The notes under the pieces: generated by a model | Seen by the model: only the letters and a program-made list of their open reading frames with translations | Databases searched by the model: none | Told to the model about the DNA's origin: nothing | Shown here: positions 5,850 through 12,778 of the stretch, in pieces | Layout of the letters: each line of letters opens with the position of its first letter | Numbering within the stretch: the stretch's first letter is position 1 | Translations under genes and position numbers: made by a program | Source: Desulfuromonadaceae bacterium | Lineage (GTDB): Bacteria > Desulfobacterota > Desulfuromonadia > Desulfuromonadales > Geopsychrobacteraceae | DNA length: 14,160 nucleotides | Assembly (NCBI GenBank): GCA_013138655.1 | Contig: WTCI01000047.1 | Span: 1-14,160 of the forward strand | Reading direction: 5' to 3'

Positions 5850-6593
5850 ATGGAATGTCTCGGTATCGACATCGGTGGCAGCGGCATCAAGGGGGCTATC
5901 GTTGATATTGCCAGCGGTAAATTGGTTTCTGAGCGCGTGCGAATCCCGACTCCTGAACCGGCGACTCCGGATGCTGTTACCGAACGAGTGCGTGAACTGG
6001 TCACGCGGTTCTCCTGGCAGGGACCGATCGGTTGTGGTTTCCCGGCGGTGATCAGCAATGGGGTCGCGAAGACGGCCGCTAACATTGATGCGGCTTGGAT
6101 TGGGATCGATGTTGTCGCTACTTTCCAGGAGGTGACCGGTTGTCCTTGTGTGGTTGCCAACGATGCAGATGTCGCCGGGTTGGCAGAAATGCGCTTTGGG
6201 GAAGGAATCGGGCGTACCGGATCGGTATTATTTGTGACCATCGGCACGGGGATCGGTAGCGCCCTGTTTTTTAATGGGCAACTTTATCCCAACACGGAAT
6301 TCGGGCATTTGCGGCTGAAGAGCGGTTTGGCGGAACGTTACGCTTCAGCGGCGGTGCGGAAGAAGGAATCCCTGGGGTGGAAAGCCTGGAGCAAGCGACT
6401 CAACCGTTTTTTTGTTCAGGTTGAACGAGTTCTGTCTCCGGAACTGATCATTATTGGTGGTGGGGTCAGCCGTAAGCATGAAAAATACTTCTCGCTGCTT
6501 GATGTGCAGGCAGAACTTCTTCCGGCCAAATTACGCAACCGGGCCGGAATTATCGGCGCTGCTTGTTTGGCTGCTGAGCAGCTGGATCGCTGA
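5850..6593 (+). CDS. ppgK: ROK-family sugar kinase, polyphosphate glucokinase type
   Basis: Phosphorylates glucose to glucose 6-phosphate, in this subgroup using polyphosphate and often ATP (EC 2.7.1.63). The protein has 247 aa, matching PpgK length. The N-terminal phosphate loop is GIDIGGSGIKGAIVD (5-19). FSWQGPIGCGFP is at 54-65. The catalytic region NDADVAGLAEMRFG spans 104-117, with D105 as the likely base. The second phosphate motif VTIGTGIGS is at 129-137, with the sugar-contacting NTEFGH at 148-153. IIGGGVSRK (201-209) and AGIIGAA (232-238) complete the fold. The ROK zinc motif CxCGxxGC is absent, as in PpgK. ATG 5850 has GAGGAA just upstream; the frame is open back to 5784 but without support. 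It stands alone, convergent with the hydrolase operon. The phosphoryl donor is inferred from family resemblance. Confidence 0.85.
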   Translation: MECLGIDIGGSGIKGAIVDIASGKLVSERVRIPTPEPATPDAVTERVRELVTRFSWQGPIGCGFPAVISNGVAKTAANIDAAWIGIDVVATFQEVTGCPCVVANDADVAGLAEMRFGEGIGRTGSVLFVTIGTGIGSALFFNGQLYPNTEFGHLRLKSGLAERYASAAVRKKESLGWKAWSKRLNRFFVQVERVLSPELIIIGGGVSRKHEKYFSLLDVQAELLPAKLRNRAGIIGAACLAAEQLDR

Positions 6594-6604
6594 CCCGCGA
6601 CATT

Positions 6605-7087
6605 TTAAATTGACGCTTCCAATTGTCCTTTCAACCTGCCGACCTCCCGTAGAATGATCGGCAGGCTGTTTTTCAAGCTGTGGTCATCGTTGACTTCGAT
6701 CAACGGCACACCGAATTTGCGGCTCCCGGAAATCGGCACCACAGTATCTTCAGTTCCGTGAATAATAACCGTCGGAGGAAGTCCCTGGGCATGAATTCCG
6801 GCGGCCGCCGGACGCTGGAGGGCCGGTGCGCAGAGCACCATTCCGGCAATCCGCTGCGGAACCGCCTGTTGCAGCAGCAACGCCATCAGCCCGCCCATGC
6901 TCGAACCGATGATCAGAAAATCCCCCTCGATTTCCCTGATGGTTGCCAGGATGATCTCCAGCCGTTGCTGAGGGTCAACCAGGCCACGGCAATCGGGGGA
7001 GATGACTTCGCCGAAACGTTTTTTCAATGCCTGGTATTTGGTTCCGTACGGGCCCGATTCCAGGCCGTGTAGAAACAGTAATGTCAT
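6605..7087 (-). CDS. Small alpha/beta-hydrolase, YqiA-like esterase
   Basis: 160 aa, compact single-domain alpha/beta hydrolase. FLHGLESGPYGTKYQ (5-19) contains the oxyanion-hole HG. The nucleophile elbow is GSSMGG (61-66) with Ser63. A probable acid is Asp114 in HGTEDTVVP, and the base is His136 in NDDHSL, giving the order Ser-Asp-His. This resembles YqiA/UPF0227-type esterases; the natural substrate is unknown. The ATG at 7087 lies 29 bp downstream of the LCIB-like gene on the same strand, so the two are probably cotranscribed. It converges on the glucokinase gene with an 11-bp gap and no visible terminator. Confidence 0.85.
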   Translation of the reverse strand: MTLLFLHGLESGPYGTKYQALKKRFGEVISPDCRGLVDPQQRLEIILATIREIEGDFLIIGSSMGGLMALLLQQAVPQRIAGMVLCAPALQRPAAAGIHAQGLPPTVIIHGTEDTVVPISGSRKFGVPLIEVNDDHSLKNSLPIILREVGRLKGQLEASI

Positions 7088-7116
7088 GGTTTTTGACCCC
7101 GCAGTTTCCCCTCCGT

Positions 7117-8175
7117 TTATAACCCGGCATATTCCAGGAAAGTGACCGGCGGCCGGTAAACGTCCTGCTCGGCAAGGAGCTCGTTGATTTCAAGGGGGCC
7201 GAAATACCTGGCCTCAAGAGCCCGCCCATGCTCCATCCAGAAGCCGAATTGCGGGATGAAACTGTTGTGGCGGATCGAATGGTCGATGGTTAACCCGGCC
7301 AGAACAAATATATTGCGATTACTGCCGTCAAAACCATCGGTAATATAGGAAGCGATGCGGTGGAACTGTCGCCAGGTGTTGATATTGCACAGACGCCGGT
7401 GTGGGAATACAGACGAGACAATTTGCGGCATGAAGTCGAAGACTGAACCTTCCAGCATACTTTTCGGCTCATGACTTTCGGGGTTCAGCTTTTTGCTGAA
7501 ACTGAAGGTCTCCGGGTGCAACAGGTGACCGATCGGTTGCGGAGTGGTGCCTAAATGATTGACCACTTCCGGGTAGTCGCTGACCAGTTCGGGGTGCAAG
7601 CGATAAATTTTCCCGAGAGTGCCCTCTCCCAAAGCTTCTCCTTCAACCAGTTGATTCAGATGAATGCGGATACGTACGGTTTCTCCGGCCGGTTTCTCAA
7701 AGAGGTACTTGTAGGGAACCTCGATTTTTACCCTGCTTGCCTCGCGTGATATTTTGATCAGCTGGGTTGCCCGCCGATAGGTTCGCAGGTAATCGCCAAG
7801 CACCCGTTCCAGCATGCCGCAGCAAGGCACACTTTGGCCGTTGATGCGCCGGATATAGCCGACGCCGGAGACCTCTTCGGCACCGATATGACTGCCGCCG
7901 AGAATCACCAGATCCTGACCGTGGTGCGCCGCGGTGCTTAGGCGTACCGGATCGAGGAGTGCGCCTACCCGGCCCAAGTTGAACGTCGGGCAGTTGTAGA
8001 CATAACCGAGCAGAGCTTTTTTGATCGATTGGCTCTCATCCGAACACTGCCAGATCGCCGGCAGGGTTCCCTGGAAATCGGCCCGGTCGGTCAGGCTGCG
8101 CATGCGACCGTAAGTGTCCATCAGATCCATGGGTGTTTGTTCGAGCAGGCTTTCGTCAGGTGGGGATATCGGCAT
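7117..8175 (-). CDS. LCIB-like protein, putative beta-type (theta) carbonic anhydrase
   Basis: 352 aa, no signal peptide. The N-terminal two thirds resembles the LCIB/LCIC family, first known from the algal CO2-concentrating mechanism, where some members are zinc carbonic anhydrases related to beta-CAs. The candidate zinc ligands stand in family order: C44 in WQCSDES, H96 in GGSHIG and C118 in VPCCGM; D46 would be the acidic partner of the zinc-bound residue. A Gly-rich segment, FNLGRVGALLDP, lies between the first two. The C-terminal part (about 150-352) has no features I recognise. The start at ATG 8175 has a clear AGGAGG seven bases upstream; the longer frame to 8199 is less likely. First gene of an operon with the small hydrolase. 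Assignment rests on motif order, not on an alignment, and catalytic activity is unproven. Confidence 0.6.
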   Translation of the reverse strand: MPISPPDESLLEQTPMDLMDTYGRMRSLTDRADFQGTLPAIWQCSDESQSIKKALLGYVYNCPTFNLGRVGALLDPVRLSTAAHHGQDLVILGGSHIGAEEVSGVGYIRRINGQSVPCCGMLERVLGDYLRTYRRATQLIKISREASRVKIEVPYKYLFEKPAGETVRIRIHLNQLVEGEALGEGTLGKIYRLHPELVSDYPEVVNHLGTTPQPIGHLLHPETFSFSKKLNPESHEPKSMLEGSVFDFMPQIVSSVFPHRRLCNINTWRQFHRIASYITDGFDGSNRNIFVLAGLTIDHSIRHNSFIPQFGFWMEHGRALEARYFGPLEINELLAEQDVYRPPVTFLEYAGL

Positions 8176-8275
8176 GTTGTCCTCCTGTTGGCCGGCCATG
8201 GCCTGTTTGATCGTCAGGCTGTTTCAGTAGAATAGTGTTTGTCAGCATAAAAGAGGTCGCTTGTCAGTGCAATCG

Positions 8276-8300
8276 AATTGATCAATTGGCAAACTGATCA
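8276..8300. promoter_or_regulatory. Palindromic operator candidate upstream of the LCIB-like gene
   Basis: AATTGATCAATT (8276-8287) is a perfect 12-bp palindrome. Its TGATCA core (8279-8284) is repeated at 8295-8300 after a 10-bp gap. The block lies about 100 bp upstream of the LCIB-like start and 120 bp upstream of the divergent kinase gene, so it could serve either. No matching regulator gene is present. Confidence 0.35.
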
Positions 8301-8336
8301 TTGAATTAAATTGGCGACTTCTGTACAGTCTCTGAA

Positions 8337-8408
8337 CTGAAAAACTGCTGTAACGCCAAGGGCGGACTTTTTACGACGCCATCTCAAGGCTTTTTGCGAG
8401 TGCATCAA
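8337..8408. repeat. Partial copy of the MITE-like element (inverted)
   Basis: The reverse complement of 8337-8383 matches 4438-4485 with three substitutions and one single-base gap. It ends at the internal TTTTTCAG, so only one arm is present. It is followed at 8391-8408 by a terminal-repeat-like sequence, TTTTTGCGAGTGCATCAA, which recurs perfectly (inverted) at 12738-12755. It lies just upstream of the kinase gene at 8419 and may contribute to its leader. Confidence 0.75.
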
Positions 8409-8418
8409 AGGTTATCTC

Positions 8419-9063
8419 ATGATTATCGGATTTGCCGGTAAAGCGGCTTCAGGTAAAACAACCGCCGCCAGGCATTTGGCCCCGTTGTTTAATAAAGAAA
8501 CGCTGATTGTTCCCATGGCGATGGTGCTGCGGGATGAAATCGAAGATTTTCTCCGGCAGATCGGCGCTGTGGATTATGTGCCCCTGGTTTATGGCGATCA
8601 GGATGACAAGGTGCACATTTTCTATATCGACGAATTAATGGCCACTGAGCAGTGCCCGCAATGGAATGAATTTGTTGCTGAACATGCTGACATCCAGGAT
8701 CGCCCCGGTCAGACGGCAATCAGCGTCCGGCGCATTCTGCAATGGTGGGGGACCGAGTACCGCCGGGCGCTGGATCCCGATTACTGGACCAAGGCGTGGA
8801 CAAAAAAATTGACCGGGTATGATTTGAACAGGGTGCATATTTTGATTGACGATGTGCGCTTCATGAACGAACTGCACACCATCAAGGGGCAGGGAGGGAT
8901 GACCATCAAGATTGAACGTCCCGGCTTTGCGGTTGCCGGCAATCATGCCAGTGAAATCTCTCTCGATGGTTACGGCGACTGGCAGCAGGTCATTGTCAAT
9001 GATGGGACCCTGGAAGAGTTCAAGCTGAAAGTTGCCGGTCTCGCGGTAAAATTAAATCCTTGA
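8419..9063 (+). CDS. P-loop kinase, deoxynucleoside-monophosphate-kinase-like
   Basis: 214 aa. GFAGKAASGKTTAARHL (4-20) is a Walker A/P-loop. VRRILQWWGTEYRR (103-116) resembles the nucleotide-binding 'LQ-x-x-GTE-x-R' segment of T4-type dNMP kinases. ILIDDVRF (141-148) fits a Walker B-like strand, and GNHASE (174-179) matches the late HxSE-type motif. The family transfers phosphate from ATP to dNMPs and is found mostly in phages and scattered bacterial loci. There are no other phage genes around it, so a domesticated or metabolic role is possible. The ATG 8419 has a weak AAAGG ribosome site within a leader that begins in an intergenic repeat. It ends in its own terminator and is probably monocistronic. 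The substrate is inferred. Confidence 0.7.
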   Translation: MIIGFAGKAASGKTTAARHLAPLFNKETLIVPMAMVLRDEIEDFLRQIGAVDYVPLVYGDQDDKVHIFYIDELMATEQCPQWNEFVAEHADIQDRPGQTAISVRRILQWWGTEYRRALDPDYWTKAWTKKLTGYDLNRVHILIDDVRFMNELHTIKGQGGMTIKIERPGFAVAGNHASEISLDGYGDWQQVIVNDGTLEEFKLKVAGLAVKLNP

Positions 9064-9122
9064 TAAGCAACAGCAAGGGGGTACGTAAAGCTGTTTTTTT
9101 CTAATGCAGATGTTGATTTAAA

Positions 9123-9150
9123 AAGGCCTCCGGGATTTCCCGGGGGCCTT
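9123..9150 (+). terminator. Intrinsic terminator after the dNMP-kinase-like gene
   Basis: A 12-bp stem with one wobble pairs AAGGCCTCCGGG (9123-9134) with CCCGGGGGCCTT (9139-9150) around ATTT, followed by CTTCTT. It separates the kinase from the toxin-antitoxin operon. Confidence 0.8.
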
Positions 9151-9232
9151 CTTCTTATGGCTTGATCCGGCCAGTTTTTCTTGCCCATTAACCATATTCT
9201 GCTGTATTTAGAGAAAACTTGACTAATTCGTC

Positions 9233-9264
9233 TATAATGTTACCATGAGTGTAACAACTGTTAC
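9233..9264 (+). promoter_or_regulatory. Promoter -10 and operator of the Xre-RES operon
   Basis: A consensus TATAAT (9233-9238) has no good -35 at normal spacing; TTGACT at 9219 is only 8 nt away. Just downstream lie three half-sites: TGTTAC (9238-9243), GTAACA (9251-9256) and TGTTAC (9259-9264). They form two inverted repeats, with spacers of 7 and 2 nt. The sites cover the -10 and start of transcription, as expected for antitoxin autorepression by the downstream Xre-like protein. Confidence 0.6.
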
Positions 9265-9302
9265 AATCATGGGGCCAGATAGGGACGAAAGGGAGGTTCA
9301 CG

Positions 9303-9710
9303 ATGCCTCAAGCTGCACGAATCCAAGCTGCACTCGATCCGCACAGCCCGGAATTCCGCAGGAGCCTTGCAAAAATGGTGATGACTTTATTCGACCATTG
9401 GGGACTGAAAACTGAGGACCAGGCCTCCCTTCTCGGGCTGTCAATAAAGGCCAGAACCTCTCTGTCAAGGTATCGGAATGGTCGTCCGTTTGCCGACAAC
9501 CAGGATCTACTGGATCGTGCGGGGCACCTTCTGGGAATACACAAATCTCTGCGTCTGATGTTTCCGCACAACAGAGAACTTGCTTATCGCTGGGTGACCC
9601 GACCGAACAAACGATTCAGCAATAAGTCGCCGCTCGACATAATGAAGGAGCGACGCTTTGAAGGCCTGCTTGCGGTTCGACGGTACCTGGATTTTGAGCG
9701 CGGCCGGTAA
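9303..9710 (+). CDS. Antitoxin of Xre/MbcA/ParS type (partner of RES toxin)
   Basis: 135 aa, soluble. The central part (about 35-62; EDQASLLGLS and TSLSRYRNG) looks like a Xre-type helix-turn-helix. The C-terminal half is the MbcA/ParS toxin-binding domain: LGIHKSLRLMFP (77-88), ELAYRWVTRPNKRF (92-105), SPLDIMKERRFEGLLAVRRY (109-128). It should neutralise the RES toxin encoded 3 bp downstream and repress its own promoter through the TGTTAC/GTAACA sites. GGGAGG upstream supports ATG 9303. Confidence 0.88.
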   Translation: MPQAARIQAALDPHSPEFRRSLAKMVMTLFDHWGLKTEDQASLLGLSIKARTSLSRYRNGRPFADNQDLLDRAGHLLGIHKSLRLMFPHNRELAYRWVTRPNKRFSNKSPLDIMKERRFEGLLAVRRYLDFERGR

Positions 9711-9713
9711 AGA

Positions 9714-10406
9714 ATGTTTCCAAACCTTTTAACCGATATCACCGACTATTCGAGCGACCTCTTTCGCAATATCAAAACGGCCCGGGTGTCCATCGACTGC
9801 TACGACGATCTTGGCGATAGCGAGTTTGATACGGGGGTTGCTGTTCATGCTGAAATGGTGGGCCATGAGCACACTCACGCGGCGTTAATTACCCGTCCTT
9901 TTGATTACGGAACCGCCATTGCCTATTCATTCGATTCAAGCAGCTGGCAAGCAACCCGTTTCAGCGATGGAAGGCAACATGGTGTCTGGTACGGTTCTGA
10001 AAAGATGGAAACAACCATCGTTGAGACCGTCTATCACTGGAAACGCTTTGTCCGCGATGCCTACGACGATCTCAATGAAGAAATTGTTGCAGATCGTCGG
10101 GTGGTACTGGTCCGCTGCCAAGGACTCTTGGTCGATCTCGTCGGCAAGGAGGTCGATTTTCCTGCTCTTGTCGATCCAGATGATTATGGTTTTACGCAAC
10201 AGGTCGGAAGCTACCTGGTCAGCAATAATCAAGCGGGTCTGCGAGTCTTATCGGCACGCTGTGAAGGTGTCAATGCAGCAATTTTCAATCAGGATGTTTT
10301 GTCAAATCCACGAGATTACTGCTACCTGACCTATATCTGGAACCCTGCGGAGGGAGATCAAATAAGAGTTGAAAGGGAGCTGGGATCGGTATTGGCTACC
10401 ATTTGA
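9714..10406 (+). CDS. RES-domain toxin
   Basis: 230 aa. RES toxins degrade cellular NAD+, stalling growth until the antitoxin rebinds. The name-giving Arg, Glu and Ser are represented by candidates R82 (TRFSDG), E104 (TIVETVYHW) and S180 (GLRVLSARC). There is no membrane segment. The ATG lies 3 bp after the antitoxin stop, an overlap-like spacing typical of coupled toxin-antitoxin pairs. The 3' end converges on dodecin with a 10-bp gap. Identification rests on the paired Xre/MbcA/ParS antitoxin and on the RES-like residue pattern. The protein is longer than many RES toxins (about 150-230 aa), with an extended N terminus. NAD+ consumption is inferred from the family. Confidence 0.82.
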   Translation: MFPNLLTDITDYSSDLFRNIKTARVSIDCYDDLGDSEFDTGVAVHAEMVGHEHTHAALITRPFDYGTAIAYSFDSSSWQATRFSDGRQHGVWYGSEKMETTIVETVYHWKRFVRDAYDDLNEEIVADRRVVLVRCQGLLVDLVGKEVDFPALVDPDDYGFTQQVGSYLVSNNQAGLRVLSARCEGVNAAIFNQDVLSNPRDYCYLTYIWNPAEGDQIRVERELGSVLATI

Positions 10407-10416
10407 CCCCGGCTTC

Positions 10417-10635
10417 CTACTTCAACTCAAAGGCGACCTTGATTATGGCTTGGTACTCATTGACTTTGCCATCATCTCCAATATGGCCGCGAACCTCCTG
10501 AACCTCGAACCAGGAAAGCTTCTCCAGGGACTGCTGTGCCCTGGTTACCGCCTGCTGGATCGCATCCTCGATTCCGGCACTGGAGGTGCCGATTACTTCA
10601 ACCTTCTTGTAGGTCCTGCCCTGTCCGTAAGTCAT
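10417..10635 (-). CDS. Dodecin (flavin-binding storage protein)
   Basis: 72 aa, the normal length. Dodecins assemble into 12-mers that bind flavins and are thought to buffer free FMN/FAD or riboflavin. Family landmarks are YKKVEVIGTSSAGIEDAIQQ (9-28), the flavin-stacking aromatic W42 in SWFEVQEVRG (41-50), and Q62 in VNEYQAIIKVAF (58-69), in the position of the dodecin flavin-contacting Gln. AAGGAGGAG lies just before ATG 10635. Monocistronic, convergent with the RES toxin gene. Confidence 0.95.
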   Translation of the reverse strand: MTYGQGRTYKKVEVIGTSSAGIEDAIQQAVTRAQQSLEKLSWFEVQEVRGHIGDDGKVNEYQAIIKVAFELK

Positions 10636-10799
10636 TGTCTCCTCCTTTTCTGAGCCGTTCTAAAAATATCACCTGATTGAAGGTTAGCACCCCGTTCTAT
10701 TCTGTAAACCTGAATCCGTGAATTTTGGGAGTAAAGCCGGGACAGCCCCGACGTACAAAAGTCCTTAAACTGGGAGGCGGTCGAAAAATTGCTCCCCCA
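10636..10799. other. Short intergenic region with a weak terminator candidate for recQ
   Basis: 164 bp without a gene. On the minus strand GTCGGG (10752-10747) pairs with CCCGGC (10741-10736), with one wobble, followed by TTT; this is a weak terminator candidate for the recQ-like gene. The dodecin promoter must also be here, with TATTTT as a possible -10, but I see no good -35. Confidence 0.35.
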
Positions 10800-12716
10800 T
10801 CACAGTTGTGCGACCTGTGCGAGCACTTCAGCAAACGGAAATCCGGCCAGGCAGCCGAACCGGGGATGACGTGTCAAACGGGCCTTGCCGGCGGCGGGGC
10901 TGGTGATACCGCACAAAAAACGGGCCAGCTGGCGCGGGTGCTCCAGCGCACTGTGCTGCTCAGCCTGCATTTGCCGGATCAAGGTCAACTCTTCACTCGA
11001 CAATTCGAGAGGCGTAACGGCGGCCGACGGACGGGTTGTCTGTTCCCGGCAGCTGCTGCACTGCCCACAGTCCGCAGCCAGCTCTTCGCCGAAATAACGC
11101 AGCAGGTGGCGCACCACACAGCCGCTATCCCGGATCAGGGCAAGTACCCCATCCAACCGTTGCAGGGACTGTTCTTCCTGACGACTGAAGGCCTCGACCA
11201 TGGAAGCGATCAGCCCCGCCGGATCGGCAGACCGCTGCGCCAAACGGTACCCATAGCGCAGTCCGGCACTCTGCAAGGTCAGATCGCCCCGCTCCTCCAG
11301 ATAGGTGAGCGCCGCAGTGATCCGCTCGCGGGGCTGCTGCAGGGTCAGGGCCGCTTCGGCAGGGAGCAGATGATTCCAGACCCGCCCCGGCTTGGCACTG
11401 GCGAACAGCGCCGCTAAAAAGCTGGCCCGCTCTTCGCTGTAGTCAGCGCAAATCGCCTGTTGCGGCCGGTTACACTGAAACTTGTAGCCCTCATAAAAGG
11501 GGCCGGTGGCCTCCAGGGTGCCGTTCAGTTCCAGGTAGGTCAAGACGGTGGCCACCACCAGCGGCCGGATATCGTAGCGGGCCGACAACTCATAGCGCGA
11601 CACATTAAACTGTTGCCCCTGACTGAGCAGGTGAGTGATCAAGCCGTGCAGCGCTTCCGGGGAGGGAGTATCGCCGTAGGTGAAGTTCGCCAGCACCGTG
11701 CAATCGTCAGCACAGGCCAGCATTTCACAGTACGATCGGTTGCCGTCGCGACCGGCCCGGCCGATCTCCTGCATATAGTTTTCGATAGTTTTCGGCAGGT
11801 TGTAGTGGATGATGGTGCGGATATCAGCCTTGTCGATCCCCATGCCGAAAGCGATGGTGGCGACGATAATCCCGCTGTCACCGCGCATAAAAGCGTCCTG
11901 CACCGCACTGCGCTGTTCATTTTTCAGCCCGGCGTGATAAGCCTGAGCGCGCAACCCCTCGCGGCACAGCAGTTCACTCACCTCCTCGGCGGTGCGCTGC
12001 AGGGTGACATAGACGATGGTCGGTCCGGGCGGCAAGCTTTGCAGCCGTTGCAACAGCAGCTGCGACCGCTGCTGCGCTGTACAGGGGATGATCTTCAACA
12101 GCAGATTGGGGCGATGAAATCCCGTTATCACCTGATCGGCATCCGCAATGCTGAAAACCCGCCGGATATCGTCCGCCACCTGCGGGGTTGCCGTCGCGGT
12201 CAAAGTCAGCACCCGCCCCACCCGCAATTCAGCAGCCAGCCGGGCGATTTTCAGATAATCGGGGCGAAAGTTATGTCCCCATTCAGAAATACAATGGGCC
12301 TCATCCACTGCCAGCAGGGCAATCGGCGTCCGCCGCAGCCGCTGCAGAAAACGCTCATTGGCCAACCGCTCCGGGGCGATGTAGAGAATCTTCAGGCTGC
12401 CGTCGGCCATGCCGCGGTAGATGCCCTGCACCTCGTCATAAGGCACACTGGAATCGAGTCGCGCCGCCGCCACGCCACCGCGCTGTAGAACGTCAACCTG
12501 ATCCTTCATCAGGGCGATCAACGGTGAAATCACCAGTGTCAAACCATCCAGCAGCAGCGCCGGCAGCTGATAACAGAGACTTTTCCCACCGCCGGTGGGG
12601 AACACCGCCAGAGACGAACGTCCGGCCAGCAGGCAATCGATCACCTGCTGCTGACCGGGGCGAAAGGTAGAAAAACCGAACCTGCTCTGTAACAACTGGG
12701 CTGCAGTTGGCTGCAT
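10800..12716 (-). CDS. recQ: RecQ-family ATP-dependent DNA helicase, long form with late zinc motif
   Basis: 638 codons; a 3'-5' DNA helicase acting in recombination and replication repair. Superfamily-2 motifs in order are FRPGQQQVI (motif 0, about 18-26), FPTGGGKSLCYQLPA (39-53, Walker A with K45), AVDEAHCISEWGHNFRPDY (136-154, DEAH plus the RecQ aromatic loop), TLTATATP (170-177) and QEIGRAGRDG (315-324, motif VI). The four-cysteine zinc motif has the exact RecQ spacing (C532, C549, C552, C555) but starts about 208 residues after motif VI instead of directly behind the helicase core. The intervening segment (about 345-525) looks winged-helix rich. The C terminus (PRQLARFLCGITSP, 593-606) replaces a typical HRDC domain. 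ATG 12716 has GAGGGGG seven bases upstream; the frame extends to 12761 without support. Base composition is more GC-rich than the flanks. Confidence 0.92.
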   Translation of the reverse strand: MQPTAAQLLQSRFGFSTFRPGQQQVIDCLLAGRSSLAVFPTGGGKSLCYQLPALLLDGLTLVISPLIALMKDQVDVLQRGGVAAARLDSSVPYDEVQGIYRGMADGSLKILYIAPERLANERFLQRLRRTPIALLAVDEAHCISEWGHNFRPDYLKIARLAAELRVGRVLTLTATATPQVADDIRRVFSIADADQVITGFHRPNLLLKIIPCTAQQRSQLLLQRLQSLPPGPTIVYVTLQRTAEEVSELLCREGLRAQAYHAGLKNEQRSAVQDAFMRGDSGIIVATIAFGMGIDKADIRTIIHYNLPKTIENYMQEIGRAGRDGNRSYCEMLACADDCTVLANFTYGDTPSPEALHGLITHLLSQGQQFNVSRYELSARYDIRPLVVATVLTYLELNGTLEATGPFYEGYKFQCNRPQQAICADYSEERASFLAALFASAKPGRVWNHLLPAEAALTLQQPRERITAALTYLEERGDLTLQSAGLRYGYRLAQRSADPAGLIASMVEAFSRQEEQSLQRLDGVLALIRDSGCVVRHLLRYFGEELAADCGQCSSCREQTTRPSAAVTPLELSSEELTLIRQMQAEQHSALEHPRQLARFLCGITSPAAGKARLTRHPRFGCLAGFPFAEVLAQVAQL

Positions 12717-12737
12717 GACATATCCCCCTCTTAAATG

Positions 12738-12778
12738 TTGATGCACTCGCAAAAAAATCATGGGATGGCGACGCCATC
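12738..12778. repeat. Terminal-repeat remnant between the 123-aa gene and recQ
   Basis: TTGATGCACTCGCAAAAA (12738-12755) is a perfect inverted match to 8391-8408. GATGGCG-A-CGCCATC (12764-12778) is a perfect 7-bp inverted repeat and carries the GATGGCG end of the MITE-like element. It supplies part of the TGA stop region of the upstream minus-strand gene and the leader of recQ. Confidence 0.7.

Noticed and set aside
10725..11417. 230-codon plus-strand frame opposite the recQ 3' part
   Set aside because: Gln/Arg/Gly-rich low-complexity translation antisense to conserved helicase codons.
11460..12488. 342-codon plus-strand frame opposite recQ
   Set aside because: Antisense frame in GC-rich helicase DNA; repetitive His/Gln/Arg-rich translation without recognisable domains.
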